A stretch of DNA of 64,000 nucleotides, from positions 2,108,001-2,172,000 of the forward strand of contig NZ_CP107899.1 in assembly GCF_036013915.1 (NCBI RefSeq), written 5' to 3'. This document shows, in pieces, positions 8,136-15,860 of this stretch. The notes under the pieces are model-generated. The model saw nothing but the letters and a program-made list of their open reading frames with translations, did not search any database and was not told the DNA's origin. Numbering within the stretch: position 1 is the stretch's first letter; each line of letters begins with the position of its first letter. The stretch is from Streptomyces sp. NBC_00464. GTDB taxonomy: Bacteria > Actinomycetota > Actinomycetes > Streptomycetales > Streptomycetaceae. The position numbers and the translations under genes were made by a program.

Positions 8136-8203
8136 CTGTGCGTACGCACCGGCTGTGCGCGCCTACTAGCTGTGCGTACGTACCAGCTGTGCGTACGTAC
8201 TAC
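8136..8203. repeat. Four tandem 17-bp units
   Basis: Four head-to-tail imperfect copies of CTGTGCGTACGTACCAG at 8136-8152, 8153-8169, 8170-8186 and 8187-8203. The second copy is the most diverged. The array runs from the terminator up to and over the stop codon of the histidine kinase, whose last residues are therefore repeat-encoded. Confidence 0.8.
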
Positions 8204-9666
8204 TTGTCGGCGCGGACCGGAATATCGAGGACGACCTGGGTGCCGCGCTCGGGCGCCGGCACCATGCCGAACGAGCCGCCCAGCTCCCCCGCGACCAGCG
8301 TCCGCACGATCTGGAGTCCCAGATTTCCGGCACGCTGCGGGTCGAACCCCTCGGGCAGTCCGCAGCCGTCGTCCTGCACGGTGATCAGCAGACGTCCCTC
8401 GGTGGGCGAGCCGCCACGCACCGCGGACACCTCGACCGTGCCCGACTCGGCCACGCCGAACGCGTGCTCCAGAGCGTTCTGCAGCACCTCGGTGAGGACC
8501 ATCGCCAGTGGTGTGGCCACTTCGGCGTCGAGGATGCCGAAGCGTCCCGTGCGTCGGCAGGTGACCTTGCCCGGTGAGATCTCGGCGACCATGGCGATGA
8601 CCCGGTCGGCGATCTCGTCGAACTCCACCCGCTCGTCCAGATTCTGGGACAGCGTCTCATGGACGATGGCGATCGAACCGACGCGCCGTACCGCCTCGTT
8701 GAGCGCCTCACGGCCCTGCGGCGAGTCCATCCGGCGGGCCTGCAGGCGCAACAGGGCGGCAACCGTCTGGAGGTTGTTCTTCACCCGGTGGTGGATCTCC
8801 CGGATGGTGGCGTCCTTGGTGATCAACTCGCGCTCGCGGCGGCGCAGTTCGGTGACGTCTCGCAGCAGGACCAGGGAGCCGATGCGGACCCCCTTGGGCT
8901 TGAGCGGGATCGCCCGGAGCTGGATCACCCCGCCCGTGCACTCCACCTCGAACTCACGGGGGGCGTACCCGCTGGCGAGTTTGACGAGCGCCTCGTCCAC
9001 CGGGCCCCGGGAGGGTGCGAGTTCGGCGGTGATCCCGCCGAGGTGCTGTCCGACCAGGTCGGAGGCGAGACCGAGGCGGTGGTAGGCGGAGAGGCCGTTG
9101 GGGCTGGCGTACTGGACGACCCCGTCGGCGTCCAGGCGGACCAACCCGTCGCCGACCCGCGGCGAGGCGTCCATGTCGACCTGCTGGCCGGGGAACGGGA
9201 AGGAGCCGGCCGCGATCATCTGGGCCAGGTCGGAGGCCGACTGGAGGTAGGTCAGCTCCAGCCGGGACGGCGTGCGGACCGTGAGCAGGTTGGTGTTGCG
9301 CGCGATGACGCCGAGGACCCGGCCCTCCCTGCGTACGGGGATCGACTCGACCCGTACGGGAACCTCCTCGCGCCACTCCGGGTCGCCCTCGCGCACGATC
9401 CGGCCCTCGTCCAGCGCCGCGTCCAGCAGCGGACGGCGGCCGCGCGGAACGAGATGGCCGACCATGTCGTCCTGATAGGAGGTGGGGCCGGTGTTGGGAC
9501 GCATCTGGGCGACGGACACGTAGCGGGTACCGTCACGTGTGGGGACCCAGAGGACGAGGTCTGCGAAGGACAGGTCGGAGAGCAGCTGCCACTCCGAGAC
9601 CAGCAGATGGAGCCACTCGAGGTCGGTGTCACTCAGGGCGGTGTGCTGGCGGACGAGGTCGTTCAT
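8200..9666 (-). CDS. PdtaS-like sensor histidine kinase (HisKA_2 family)
   Basis: The 488-residue soluble kinase has an N-terminal GAF-like domain (about residues 15-150), a PAS domain (about 165-290, with VQYASPNGLSAYHRLGLASD), a HisKA_2 dimerisation domain with the phosphoacceptor histidine in IREIHHRVKNNLQTVAALL, and a HATPase_c domain with VLTEVLQNALEHAF and DDGCGLPEGF. This is the architecture of PdtaS, which signals through ANTAR antiterminator regulators such as PdtaR. No response regulator is adjacent, so the partner is elsewhere. There are no membrane segments. The start is the ATG at 9666; an extension of 34 codons upstream is not conserved-looking. A DasR-like operator lies 118 bp upstream. 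Confidence 0.88.
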   Translation of the reverse strand: MNDLVRQHTALSDTDLEWLHLLVSEWQLLSDLSFADLVLWVPTRDGTRYVSVAQMRPNTGPTSYQDDMVGHLVPRGRRPLLDAALDEGRIVREGDPEWREEVPVRVESIPVRREGRVLGVIARNTNLLTVRTPSRLELTYLQSASDLAQMIAAGSFPFPGQQVDMDASPRVGDGLVRLDADGVVQYASPNGLSAYHRLGLASDLVGQHLGGITAELAPSRGPVDEALVKLASGYAPREFEVECTGGVIQLRAIPLKPKGVRIGSLVLLRDVTELRRRERELITKDATIREIHHRVKNNLQTVAALLRLQARRMDSPQGREALNEAVRRVGSIAIVHETLSQNLDERVEFDEIADRVIAMVAEISPGKVTCRRTGRFGILDAEVATPLAMVLTEVLQNALEHAFGVAESGTVEVSAVRGGSPTEGRLLITVQDDGCGLPEGFDPQRAGNLGLQIVRTLVAGELGGSFGMVPAPERGTQVVLDIPVRADK

Positions 9667-10031
9667 GGAGGGCACGTGTGCGAGCGTACCTGTGGATGTG
9701 CACAGGTTCCGAACCGGACGGCCCGCCCGTACGTGCAGGGGGAAGGGCCGGAATTCACCGCGCACCACGGATGGACACGGGCGAATGGTCTAGTCCACAA
9801 TGCACAAGACAGAGCCTCCGCTCTCCCCGCACAGGAGAGCGGAACGAGGTACCCGCGCTCTCTGCCCTGACTGCGCCGGTATCTCCCCCCGGCCGGGGGC
9901 ACCGCACACCGCCGGCCGGACCGACCGCCCGTCATGGGCGGTCCTGCTCCGGGCTGCGGTGCTGGTCGGGCTGAGGGTCCCGGCCCGGCGCCGCGGCCCG
10001 CGGGTGTTTCCGGGGGCGGATCACGTGCCTC
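9667..10031. other. Gene-free 365-bp interval between the kinase start and the SIS gene stop
   Basis: I see no convincing coding region. It holds a dre-like site at 9784-9799 and a perfect 9-bp hairpin, CCGCTCTCC (9818-9826) with GGAGAGCGG (9834-9842), followed by GC-rich sequence up to the 3' end of the SIS gene. The hairpin could end transcription arriving from the SIS gene. Confidence 0.5.
9784..9799. promoter_or_regulatory. Candidate DasR operator (dre) upstream of the PdtaS-like kinase
   Basis: AATGGTCTAGTCCACA matches the DasR consensus ACTGGTCTAGACCACT at the core TGGTCTAG-CCA with one substitution. It is centred about 125 bp upstream of the kinase ATG. Confidence 0.6.
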
Positions 10032-11102
10032 TCAGCGGGTCTCGGTGACCTTCGCGAGCGCGCGCGGCGCATCCGGGTCCTGACCGCGGGCGATCGTCAC
10101 CTCGTAGGCCAGCATCTGCAGCGGCAGGATCTCCAGGATCGGCTGGACCTCCTCCGCGACGCCGGCCATGGGCAGCACGAAGCCGGCGGAGGCCGCTTCC
10201 ACCTGGGCCTTCGGGCCGACCACGAAGAGGTCCGCCCCGCGCCCGCGCAGCCGGTCGAGCACCGGCTGGAGGGCCTCGCCGCCCCGGCCGTCGGTGACCA
10301 CGGCGATCACCGGGGAGATGTTGTCGACCATGGCGAGCGGACCGTGCAGCAGATCGGCTCCCGAGTAGGACAGAGCGGGGATGTAGCTCGTCTCCATCAG
10401 CTTCAGGGCGGCTTCCTTGGCCGTGGGATAGCCGTAGCCGCGCGAGGTGATGACCATGCGCTCGGCAAAGCGGTAGCGGGACGCCAGGGCCTTGACCTCG
10501 TCCTTGCGGGCCAGGATCGCCTCGGCGAGCTCCGGCAGGATCGCGGCCGCCGCGCCGTCGCCGCCGCGCAGGCCCTCCACGAAGAGGTACAGGGACAGCA
10601 GCGAGGCGGTGTACGTCTTGGTGGCCGGCAGGGCCTTCTCCGGTCCCGCCAGGATGTCGATGTGGTACTCGGAGACCGCGGCGAGCGGTGAGTCCGGGCT
10701 GTTGGTCACCGCCAGCGTGACCGCACCGGCCTCCCGGGCCGCCTTCGTCGACGCCACCAGGTCGGGCGAGCCGCCGGACTGGCTCACGGTGATGACCAGG
10801 ACGTCCTTCAGGTCGGGCTTCGCGCCGTACGCGGTGGTCGTGGACATCGAAGCCAGGCCGCAGGGCATTCCCAGCGTGATCTCCAGCAGGTACTTCGCGT
10901 AGAGCGCGGCGTTGTCCGACGTACCGCGGGCGGTGAGCAGGACGAAGCGTGGCTTCCTGGCCGCGATCTCGGCGGCCACCGCGCGGATGGCGGGTGCCCC
11001 CCGGTCGAGGATGCGCCGGAGCATCTCGGGCTGCTCGGCCATCTCACCGGACATGATCCGGCCGGGCTGCTCGCCCTCGCCGGCCGGGTACGTGGCGGAC
11101 AT
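10032..11102 (-). CDS. SIS-domain aminosugar isomerase/deaminase-like protein (GlmS isomerase half)
   Basis: The 356-residue protein consists of two SIS domains without the glutamine amidotransferase half of GlmS. The first has FVLLTARGTSDNAALYAKYLL and VITVSQSGGSPDLVAST; the second has RMVITSRGYGYPTAKEAALKL and SGADLLHGPLAMVD. Such proteins bind phosphosugars. Close relatives include glucosamine-6-phosphate deaminases of the NagB-II/AgaS type, which could supplement NagB. It is divergent from nagB, with the dre site in the shared 219-bp interval, so DasR probably regulates both. The ATG at 11102 is used; internal ATGs at 11054 and 11042 are also possible because the first residues are not conserved. 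Confidence 0.82.
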   Translation of the reverse strand: MSATYPAGEGEQPGRIMSGEMAEQPEMLRRILDRGAPAIRAVAAEIAARKPRFVLLTARGTSDNAALYAKYLLEITLGMPCGLASMSTTTAYGAKPDLKDVLVITVSQSGGSPDLVASTKAAREAGAVTLAVTNSPDSPLAAVSEYHIDILAGPEKALPATKTYTASLLSLYLFVEGLRGGDGAAAAILPELAEAILARKDEVKALASRYRFAERMVITSRGYGYPTAKEAALKLMETSYIPALSYSGADLLHGPLAMVDNISPVIAVVTDGRGGEALQPVLDRLRGRGADLFVVGPKAQVEAASAGFVLPMAGVAEEVQPILEILPLQMLAYEVTIARGQDPDAPRALAKVTETR

Positions 11103-11276
11103 GTCTGGTGCCTCCCGGGGGTGTCACGATGCGTCGGCCAAGTCGAACACAGGGCGCCGGGGGCCCGCCAGCGGACGACCTCCCGGCGCGGCCGTGCCCG
11201 GGGGTTCCGAAACGTCTCCCCCGCGTGCTCCCGGGGGCCGTGTCCAGGGGTGCGAGGTCTGCTAGATTAGACTTAG

Positions 11277-11292
11277 ATTGGTCTATACCACA
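11277..11292. promoter_or_regulatory. DasR operator (dre) upstream of nagB
   Basis: ATTGGTCTATACCACA matches ACTGGTCTAGACCACT with three differences and keeps the inverted-repeat arms. It lies 30 bp before the nagB GTG, in the divergent interval with the SIS gene. DasR repression of nagB is established in S. coelicolor. Confidence 0.8.
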
Positions 11293-11321
11293 TATCTTCA
11301 CTCCAGATCGGCAGGCCCCGC

Positions 11322-12107
11322 GTGGAAGTTGTCATCGTCCCGGACGCCAAGGCAGGCGGCGAACTGATCGCGGGGGCCATCGGCGCCCTGCTGAGCCGTA
11401 AGCCCGACGCCCTTCTCGGCGTTGCCACCGGCTCGACCCCGCTGCCCATCTACCAGGCATTGGCGGACAAGGTCCGCTCCGGTGCCGTGGACGCCTCGCG
11501 CGCCCGCATCTGCCAGCTCGACGAGTACGTGGGGCTGCCTGCGGGCCACCCGGAGTCGTACCGCTCCGTGGTACTGCGCGAGGTCGTCGAGCCGCTCGGG
11601 CTCTCCGAGGCGTCGTTCATGGGCCCCGACGGCTCCGCCGAGGACGTCCAGGCCGCCTGCGAGGCCTACGACAAGGCGCTCGCCGAGGCCGGCGGCGTGG
11701 ACCTCCAGCTGCTCGGCATCGGCACCGACGGGCACATCGGCTTCAACGAGCCGTGCTCCTCGCTCGCTTCCCGTACCCGGATCAAGACGCTGACCGAGCA
11801 GACCCGGGTCGACAACGCGCGCTTCTTCGACAACGACATCGCGCAGGTGCCGCACCACGTCATCACCCAGGGCATCGGCACGATCCTTGAGTCCCGTCAC
11901 CCGATCCTGCTCGCCACGGGCGAGGGCAAGGCCGACGCCGTGGCGCAGACGGTCGAGGGACCGATCGCGTCGATCGTGCCCGCGTCGGCGCTGCAGCTGC
12001 ACCCGCACGCGACGGTCGTGGTCGACGAGGCGGCGGCGTCCAAGCTGAAGCTGGCGGACTACTTCCGCGCCACGTATGCGGCGAAGCCGCTGTGGCAGGG
12101 TATTTAG
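11322..12107 (+). CDS. nagB: Glucosamine-6-phosphate deaminase NagB
   Basis: The 261-residue enzyme matches NagB throughout: the phosphate loop LGVATGSTPLPIYQAL, the catalytic region ARICQLDEYVGL, GIGTDGHIGFNEPCSS with the conserved His, and TLTEQTRVDNARFF. It converts glucosamine-6-phosphate to fructose-6-phosphate and ammonia, the exit point of N-acetylglucosamine catabolism. GlcN-6-P is also the effector that releases DasR, so NagB controls the inducer level for the whole das regulon. The start is the GTG at 11322 (MEVVIVPDAKAGG); the RBS is weak. A dre site and a long terminator flank the gene. Confidence 0.95.
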   Translation: MEVVIVPDAKAGGELIAGAIGALLSRKPDALLGVATGSTPLPIYQALADKVRSGAVDASRARICQLDEYVGLPAGHPESYRSVVLREVVEPLGLSEASFMGPDGSAEDVQAACEAYDKALAEAGGVDLQLLGIGTDGHIGFNEPCSSLASRTRIKTLTEQTRVDNARFFDNDIAQVPHHVITQGIGTILESRHPILLATGEGKADAVAQTVEGPIASIVPASALQLHPHATVVVDEAAASKLKLADYFRATYAAKPLWQGI

Positions 12108-12118
12108 TTCTTCCGGTA

Positions 12119-12162
12119 CGCGAGAGGGCCGGGACACCGTGTGGTGTCCCGGCCCTCTCGCG
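12119..12162. terminator. Strong terminator after nagB
   Basis: A 20-bp perfect stem from 12119-12138 (CGCGAGAGGG...GACACC) with 12143-12162 and loop GTGT, starting 11 bp after the nagB stop. Confidence 0.88.
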
Positions 12163-12188
12163 TGCGGGGCGTCCTGCTGGACGCCTTT

Positions 12189-12210
12189 GTCCTCAATCGC
12201 CGGACGGGCT
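12189..12210 (+). repeat. 22-bp Streptomyces interspersed repeat, copy 1
   Basis: This 22-mer (CCTCAATCGCCGGACGGGCT preceded by GT) recurs exactly, as its reverse complement, at 33739-33760 in this window. I recall the same word being common at gene ends in Streptomyces genomes. Confidence 0.7.
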
Positions 12211-12290
12211 TGGTTGTGGCCGGACCGGCTTGGTTGTGCCCGGACCGGCTTGGTTGGGCCCGGACCGGCTTGGTTGGGCCCGGACCGGCT
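12201..12290 (+). repeat. Tandem minisatellite, 20-bp unit, about 4.5 copies
   Basis: Units of CGGACCGGCTTGGTTGGGCC at 12201-12220, 12221-12240, 12241-12260 and 12261-12280, with a half copy at 12281-12290. Copies 3 and 4 are identical; copies 1 and 2 differ at a few positions. It begins inside the interspersed repeat and ends 5 bp before the dasD stop. Confidence 0.88.
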
Positions 12291-12295
12291 GATGG

Positions 12296-13831
12296 TCAGA
12301 CCGCGGTGATGGCCTCCGCCGCCGCCAGGCCGCAGACCCTGGCCGCGCCGTGGGTGGCGATGTGCAGGGCGCCCCTGGGTTCGGCCTGGGGGACGCCCAT
12401 CTCGACCACGATCGTGTCCGGACGCGCCGCGAGCACCGCGTCGAGGGCCTCGGTCATCCACGGGTGGCGGTGCGCGTCGCGGACGACCGCGACGATGCGC
12501 CGCTCCCCCGCGGCCCGCAGCACACCGGCCGCGGTTGCCTCGGTCTCGCTGCTGTACGTGTCGGTCCCGGTGCCCGGCACCAGCCGGGCCAGCTCGGCGG
12601 CGACGCCCCACGGGGTCTCGTCGCCGACCGCGATGTTCGCGACCGGGGTGAACGCGGCGACGTACGCCGGTCCGGTGAGCGGTTCGGCCGTGCCGGTCAC
12701 CTTCACCGCACGGCGGGCGGCGATCAGACCGATGTCCGAGGCAATGCCCGTGCTGTCTCCGGTGCCGGGCGCGGTCCCCTCCTGCACTGCCGCGCCCGAC
12801 TCCGATACAGCCCCCCTGGCCCGCTGCGTCCAGGACGCAAGGGCCCGCACCCGGGCGGCGGCGTCCGCCAGCCGCTCCTCGGGCAGTTCACCGGCACGGA
12901 CCGCCGCGACCAGCGCGTCGCGCAGCCGCAGGACCGTGCTGTCGTCGTCGAGACCGCCGCCGACGCAGAGCGCGTCGGCGCCCGCCGCGATCGCGAGGAC
13001 CGAGCCGCGCTCGATCCCGTACGTCGAGGCGATGGCCTGCATCTCCACGGCGTCGGTGACGATCAGGCCGTCGTAACCCAGCTCCTCGCGCAGCAGACCG
13101 GTCAGGATCTGCGGGCTCAGGGTCGCCGGGCGGTGCGGGTCGAGCGCGGGAAGCAGGATGTGCGCGCTCATCACCGACTTGGAACCCGCCGCGATGGCCG
13201 CCCGGAAGGGCACCAGTTCACGGGCGTGCAGGGTCTCCAGGTCCACGTCGATGCGGGGCAGCGCGTGGTGCGAGTCGACCGCGGTGTCTCCGTGCCCCGG
13301 GAAGTGCTTGGTGCAGGCGGCGACGCCGGCGGCCTGGAGGCCCTCGATGTACGCGGCGGTGTGGCGGGCGACCAGGTGGGGGTCGGCACCGAAGGACCGC
13401 ACCCCGATCACCGGGTTGCCGGGATTGGAGTTGACGTCCGCGGAGGGCGCCCAGTTGAGGTTGACGCCGCAGTCGGCGAGCCGGCGGCCCAGCTCCCGGG
13501 CGACGGCGCGGGTCAGTGCGACGTCGTCGACGGAGCCGAGCGCCAGGTTGCCGGGGAAGGACGAGCCGTGACGCACCTCCAGCCGGGTGACGTCGCCGCC
13601 CTCCTCGTCGATCGCGACGAGCACGTCGTCCCGCTCGGCGCGGAGCTGCGCGGTGAGCGCGGCAAGCTGCTCGGGGGTCTGGATGTTGCGGCCGAACAGA
13701 CCGACGGAGGAGAGTCCTTCGCCGACCCGGCGCAGCAGCCAGTCGGGGGCGGTGGTGCCGGTGAATCCCGGCTGCAGCACGGCGAGGGCGTCACGGGTGA
13801 CGGTGTCCGTGGTGGATACGAGGGTGGTCAT
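12296..13831 (-). CDS. dasD: Beta-N-acetylglucosaminidase DasD (GH3 family)
   Basis: The 511-residue enzyme is a family-3 glycoside hydrolase of the bacterial NagZ type. The barrel has VLVAIDEEGGDVTRL, the substrate loop CTKHFPGHGDTAVDSHHALP (about residues 176-195, the KHFPGHGD motif that supplies the acid/base histidine) and the nucleophile region LIVTDAVEMQAI. A C-terminal domain follows. It lacks a signal peptide, so it should cut imported chitobiose to GlcNAc in the cytoplasm, completing the job of the DasABC importer. The gene follows dasC in the same direction with 7 bp between dasC stop and dasD start. It converges with nagB, separated by the terminator and tandem repeats. Confidence 0.9.
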   Translation of the reverse strand: MTTLVSTTDTVTRDALAVLQPGFTGTTAPDWLLRRVGEGLSSVGLFGRNIQTPEQLAALTAQLRAERDDVLVAIDEEGGDVTRLEVRHGSSFPGNLALGSVDDVALTRAVARELGRRLADCGVNLNWAPSADVNSNPGNPVIGVRSFGADPHLVARHTAAYIEGLQAAGVAACTKHFPGHGDTAVDSHHALPRIDVDLETLHARELVPFRAAIAAGSKSVMSAHILLPALDPHRPATLSPQILTGLLREELGYDGLIVTDAVEMQAIASTYGIERGSVLAIAAGADALCVGGGLDDDSTVLRLRDALVAAVRAGELPEERLADAAARVRALASWTQRARGAVSESGAAVQEGTAPGTGDSTGIASDIGLIAARRAVKVTGTAEPLTGPAYVAAFTPVANIAVGDETPWGVAAELARLVPGTGTDTYSSETEATAAGVLRAAGERRIVAVVRDAHRHPWMTEALDAVLAARPDTIVVEMGVPQAEPRGALHIATHGAARVCGLAAAEAITAV

Positions 13832-13838
13832 GGCGGCG

Positions 13839-14702
13839 TTATCCCTTCACGGCGCCGGAGGTGAGACCCGCGGCCATCTTCTTCTGGACGATCATGAAGA
13901 AGATGACGACCGGAAGGGCGATCATGGTCGATGCCGCCATCAGGGCGCCATAGTCCGTACCGCGCTCACTCGTGAACGTCATCAGCCACACGTTGAGCGT
14001 GTACTTGGAGTTGTCGTTGATCAGGATGTACGCGAAGAGGTACTCGTTCCACGCGTTCACGAGCGCGAAGATCGACGCGGCAGCGAGGCCGGGTGCGAGC
14101 AGCGGCAGGATCACGCGGCGGAAGGCTCCGAAGCGGGTGCAGCCGTCCACCATGGCGGACTCCTCCAACTCCACCGGGATGTTCACCACGAAGCCGCGGA
14201 TCATGATCGTCGCGAACGGCAGGGTGGAGACCAGGTAGACGACGATCAGGCTCCAGTACTCGTCGATCCCGCCCATGGCGTTGAGCTGGGCGTAGATCGG
14301 GATGAGCATCGCCGTCGGCGGCAGCATCTGGACCAGGATGAGGATGAGGACCAGGGTCTTGCGGCCGAAGAAGCGGAACCGGCCGATGGCGAGCGCCGCC
14401 AGGGTGGCGATGATCATGCCGCCGACCACGGCGGTGACGGAGACGATCAGGCTGGACTGGATCGCGGTGCCGAAGTTCGGCTGCTGCGTGGCCCGGACGA
14501 AGTTGTCGAAGGTGATCGACGAGGGCCACAGCGTCTGGTCGTACGAGCGGATCTCCCGGCTGGGCCGCAGCGAGCTGATGACCAGCCAGTAGACCGGGAA
14601 GACCATGACCAGGGCGATGCCCAGTCCGAGGATGTTCAGGCCGGCCCGGCTCTTCTTGCGGTCGGGGCGAAGGACCTGTGGTGTGTCGGTCGTGGTGCTC
14701 AT
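13839..14702 (-). CDS. dasC: Chitobiose ABC transporter permease DasC
   Basis: The 287-residue protein is a MalG-type permease with about six membrane helices. It carries the EAA loop VELEESAMVDGCTRFGAFRR, which docks the ATPase (the shared MsiK in S. coelicolor). It begins MSTTTDTPQVLRPDRKK with a basic pre-helix segment. Its ATG overlaps the dasB TGA in an ATGA (14699-14702), and dasD follows closely, so dasB, dasC and dasD form one translationally linked unit. The reading frame stays open far upstream, overlapping dasB in another frame, but the membrane-protein homology starts only here. Confidence 0.92.
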   Translation of the reverse strand: MSTTTDTPQVLRPDRKKSRAGLNILGLGIALVMVFPVYWLVISSLRPSREIRSYDQTLWPSSITFDNFVRATQQPNFGTAIQSSLIVSVTAVVGGMIIATLAALAIGRFRFFGRKTLVLILILVQMLPPTAMLIPIYAQLNAMGGIDEYWSLIVVYLVSTLPFATIMIRGFVVNIPVELEESAMVDGCTRFGAFRRVILPLLAPGLAAASIFALVNAWNEYLFAYILINDNSKYTLNVWLMTFTSERGTDYGALMAASTMIALPVVIFFMIVQKKMAAGLTSGAVKG

Positions 14703-15712
14703 TCGACCTCTCCCGTCTTCATGAGCTGGCGCAGGTAGTACACGGCCACGCCGGACAGCAGCAGCACCGTGATCAGGGCGATTGCGGTGCCCTGACTGAA
14801 GGAGGTGGACTCGAAGGCCTTGGAGTAGGAGTAGAGGCCGAGGGTCTCGTACTCCGGCTCGGGCTTGCTGCCGCGCAGCAGCCAGATCTGGCCGAAGACG
14901 TTGAAGTCCCAGATCACCGAGAGGGTGGCCACCATGCTGAACACCGGCTTGATGACCGGCCAGGTGACATAGCGGTAGACGCCGTAGCTGCTGGCGCCGT
15001 CGAGCGAGGCGGCCTCTTCCAGTTCCTGGGGGACCTGGGTGAGGGCCGCGTACAGCGTGACGACGACGAAGGGGATGGCGCCCCAGACCACCAGCAGGGT
15101 GATGATCGCGAAGCCCTGGATCGGGTCCAGGTACCAGTTGTGGCCGAGGAAGTCCTCGCCGACGACCTTCGCGATGAGGGTGTTGATGAGCCCGTAGTCG
15201 GAGTCGGCCATGAAGCGGAAGATCGAGGCGGCGACCATCAGCGGCATCGACCAGGCGGCGATCAGGCAGAAGGTCAGGATCAGCCGGACCCAGTTGGAGA
15301 GGCGCCGCATCAGCAGGGCGATCAGCAGGCCGATGCCCATGGTGAGCGTCACGCAGATGGCCATGAAGACGACCGTGCGGAAGGTGACCCACCAGAACTC
15401 GGAGTCGCCGAGGATGTTGGTGAACTGGTCCAGTCCGACCCACGGTGCGGGCTCACCGCTCCACAGCTCGCGCCGGCCCATGTCCTGGAAGGACATGATG
15501 ACGGTCTTGCCGAGCGGGTAGAGGTAGACGGCGGCGATCGCCACGATCGCCGGGAGGATCAGGAAGTAGGGGAGGAGTTCGCCCTTCTTCCGCTTCCTCT
15601 TCTGTGTACGGGGGGCCTTGCCGCCCTCATCGGACAGCGGGCTCCCGGCCACTTCGGGATCACGTGGTACGGGGACCGGTGGCCCGGCGGCCTTGGTATC
15701 GGCGGCAGTCAC
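14699..15712 (-). CDS. dasB: Chitobiose ABC transporter permease DasB
   Basis: This is a MalF-type permease of about 337 residues. A charged N-terminal tail with the basic stretch RTQKRKRKKGE precedes the first helix, and five more helices follow. The EAA loop is PQELEEAASLDGASSYGVYR. I place the start at the GTG at 15712 (VTAADTKAAG), with GGAAGG upstream at good spacing; ATG 15727 would add five residues and ATG 15757 fifteen. It is separated from dasA by 128 bp containing a strong hairpin, which probably lets dasA be expressed at a higher level than the permeases. Confidence 0.9.
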   Translation of the reverse strand: MTAADTKAAGPPVPVPRDPEVAGSPLSDEGGKAPRTQKRKRKKGELLPYFLILPAIVAIAAVYLYPLGKTVIMSFQDMGRRELWSGEPAPWVGLDQFTNILGDSEFWWVTFRTVVFMAICVTLTMGIGLLIALLMRRLSNWVRLILTFCLIAAWSMPLMVAASIFRFMADSDYGLINTLIAKVVGEDFLGHNWYLDPIQGFAIITLLVVWGAIPFVVVTLYAALTQVPQELEEAASLDGASSYGVYRYVTWPVIKPVFSMVATLSVIWDFNVFGQIWLLRGSKPEPEYETLGLYSYSKAFESTSFSQGTAIALITVLLLSGVAVYYLRQLMKTGEVE

Positions 15713-15776
15713 GTGGCGACCTTCCATCGCGGGTCCGAGGCAGTCCCCGGAAAACACGGCGTTCTTTGCGAAAGGA

Positions 15777-15807
15777 GCGGGGGCCCGGCACAGTGCCGGG
15801 CCCCCGC
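15777..15807 (-). terminator. Intra-operon hairpin between dasA and dasB
   Basis: A 14-bp perfect stem, GCGGGGGCCCGGCA (15777-15790) with TGCCGGGCCCCCGC (15794-15807), closes a 3-nt loop. It lies 33 bp beyond the dasA stop and 64 bp before the dasB start, so it is probably an attenuator or mRNA-stabilising hairpin setting the binding-protein excess. Confidence 0.7.
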
Positions 15808-15826
15808 CTGGCGATCAGAAGGCGAA

Positions 15827-15860
15827 GGCCTTCTTGTTGATCAGGCCTTCTTGTTGATCA
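15827..15860. repeat. Perfect 17-bp tandem duplication at the dasA stop codon
   Basis: GGCCTTCTTGTTGATCA occurs twice in direct succession (15827-15843 and 15844-15860). The second copy encodes the last residues of DasA, and the junction creates its stop codon. Confidence 0.85.

Noticed and set aside
12201..12290. CRISPR array
   Set aside because: Units are 20 bp head to tail without spacers and there are no cas genes.
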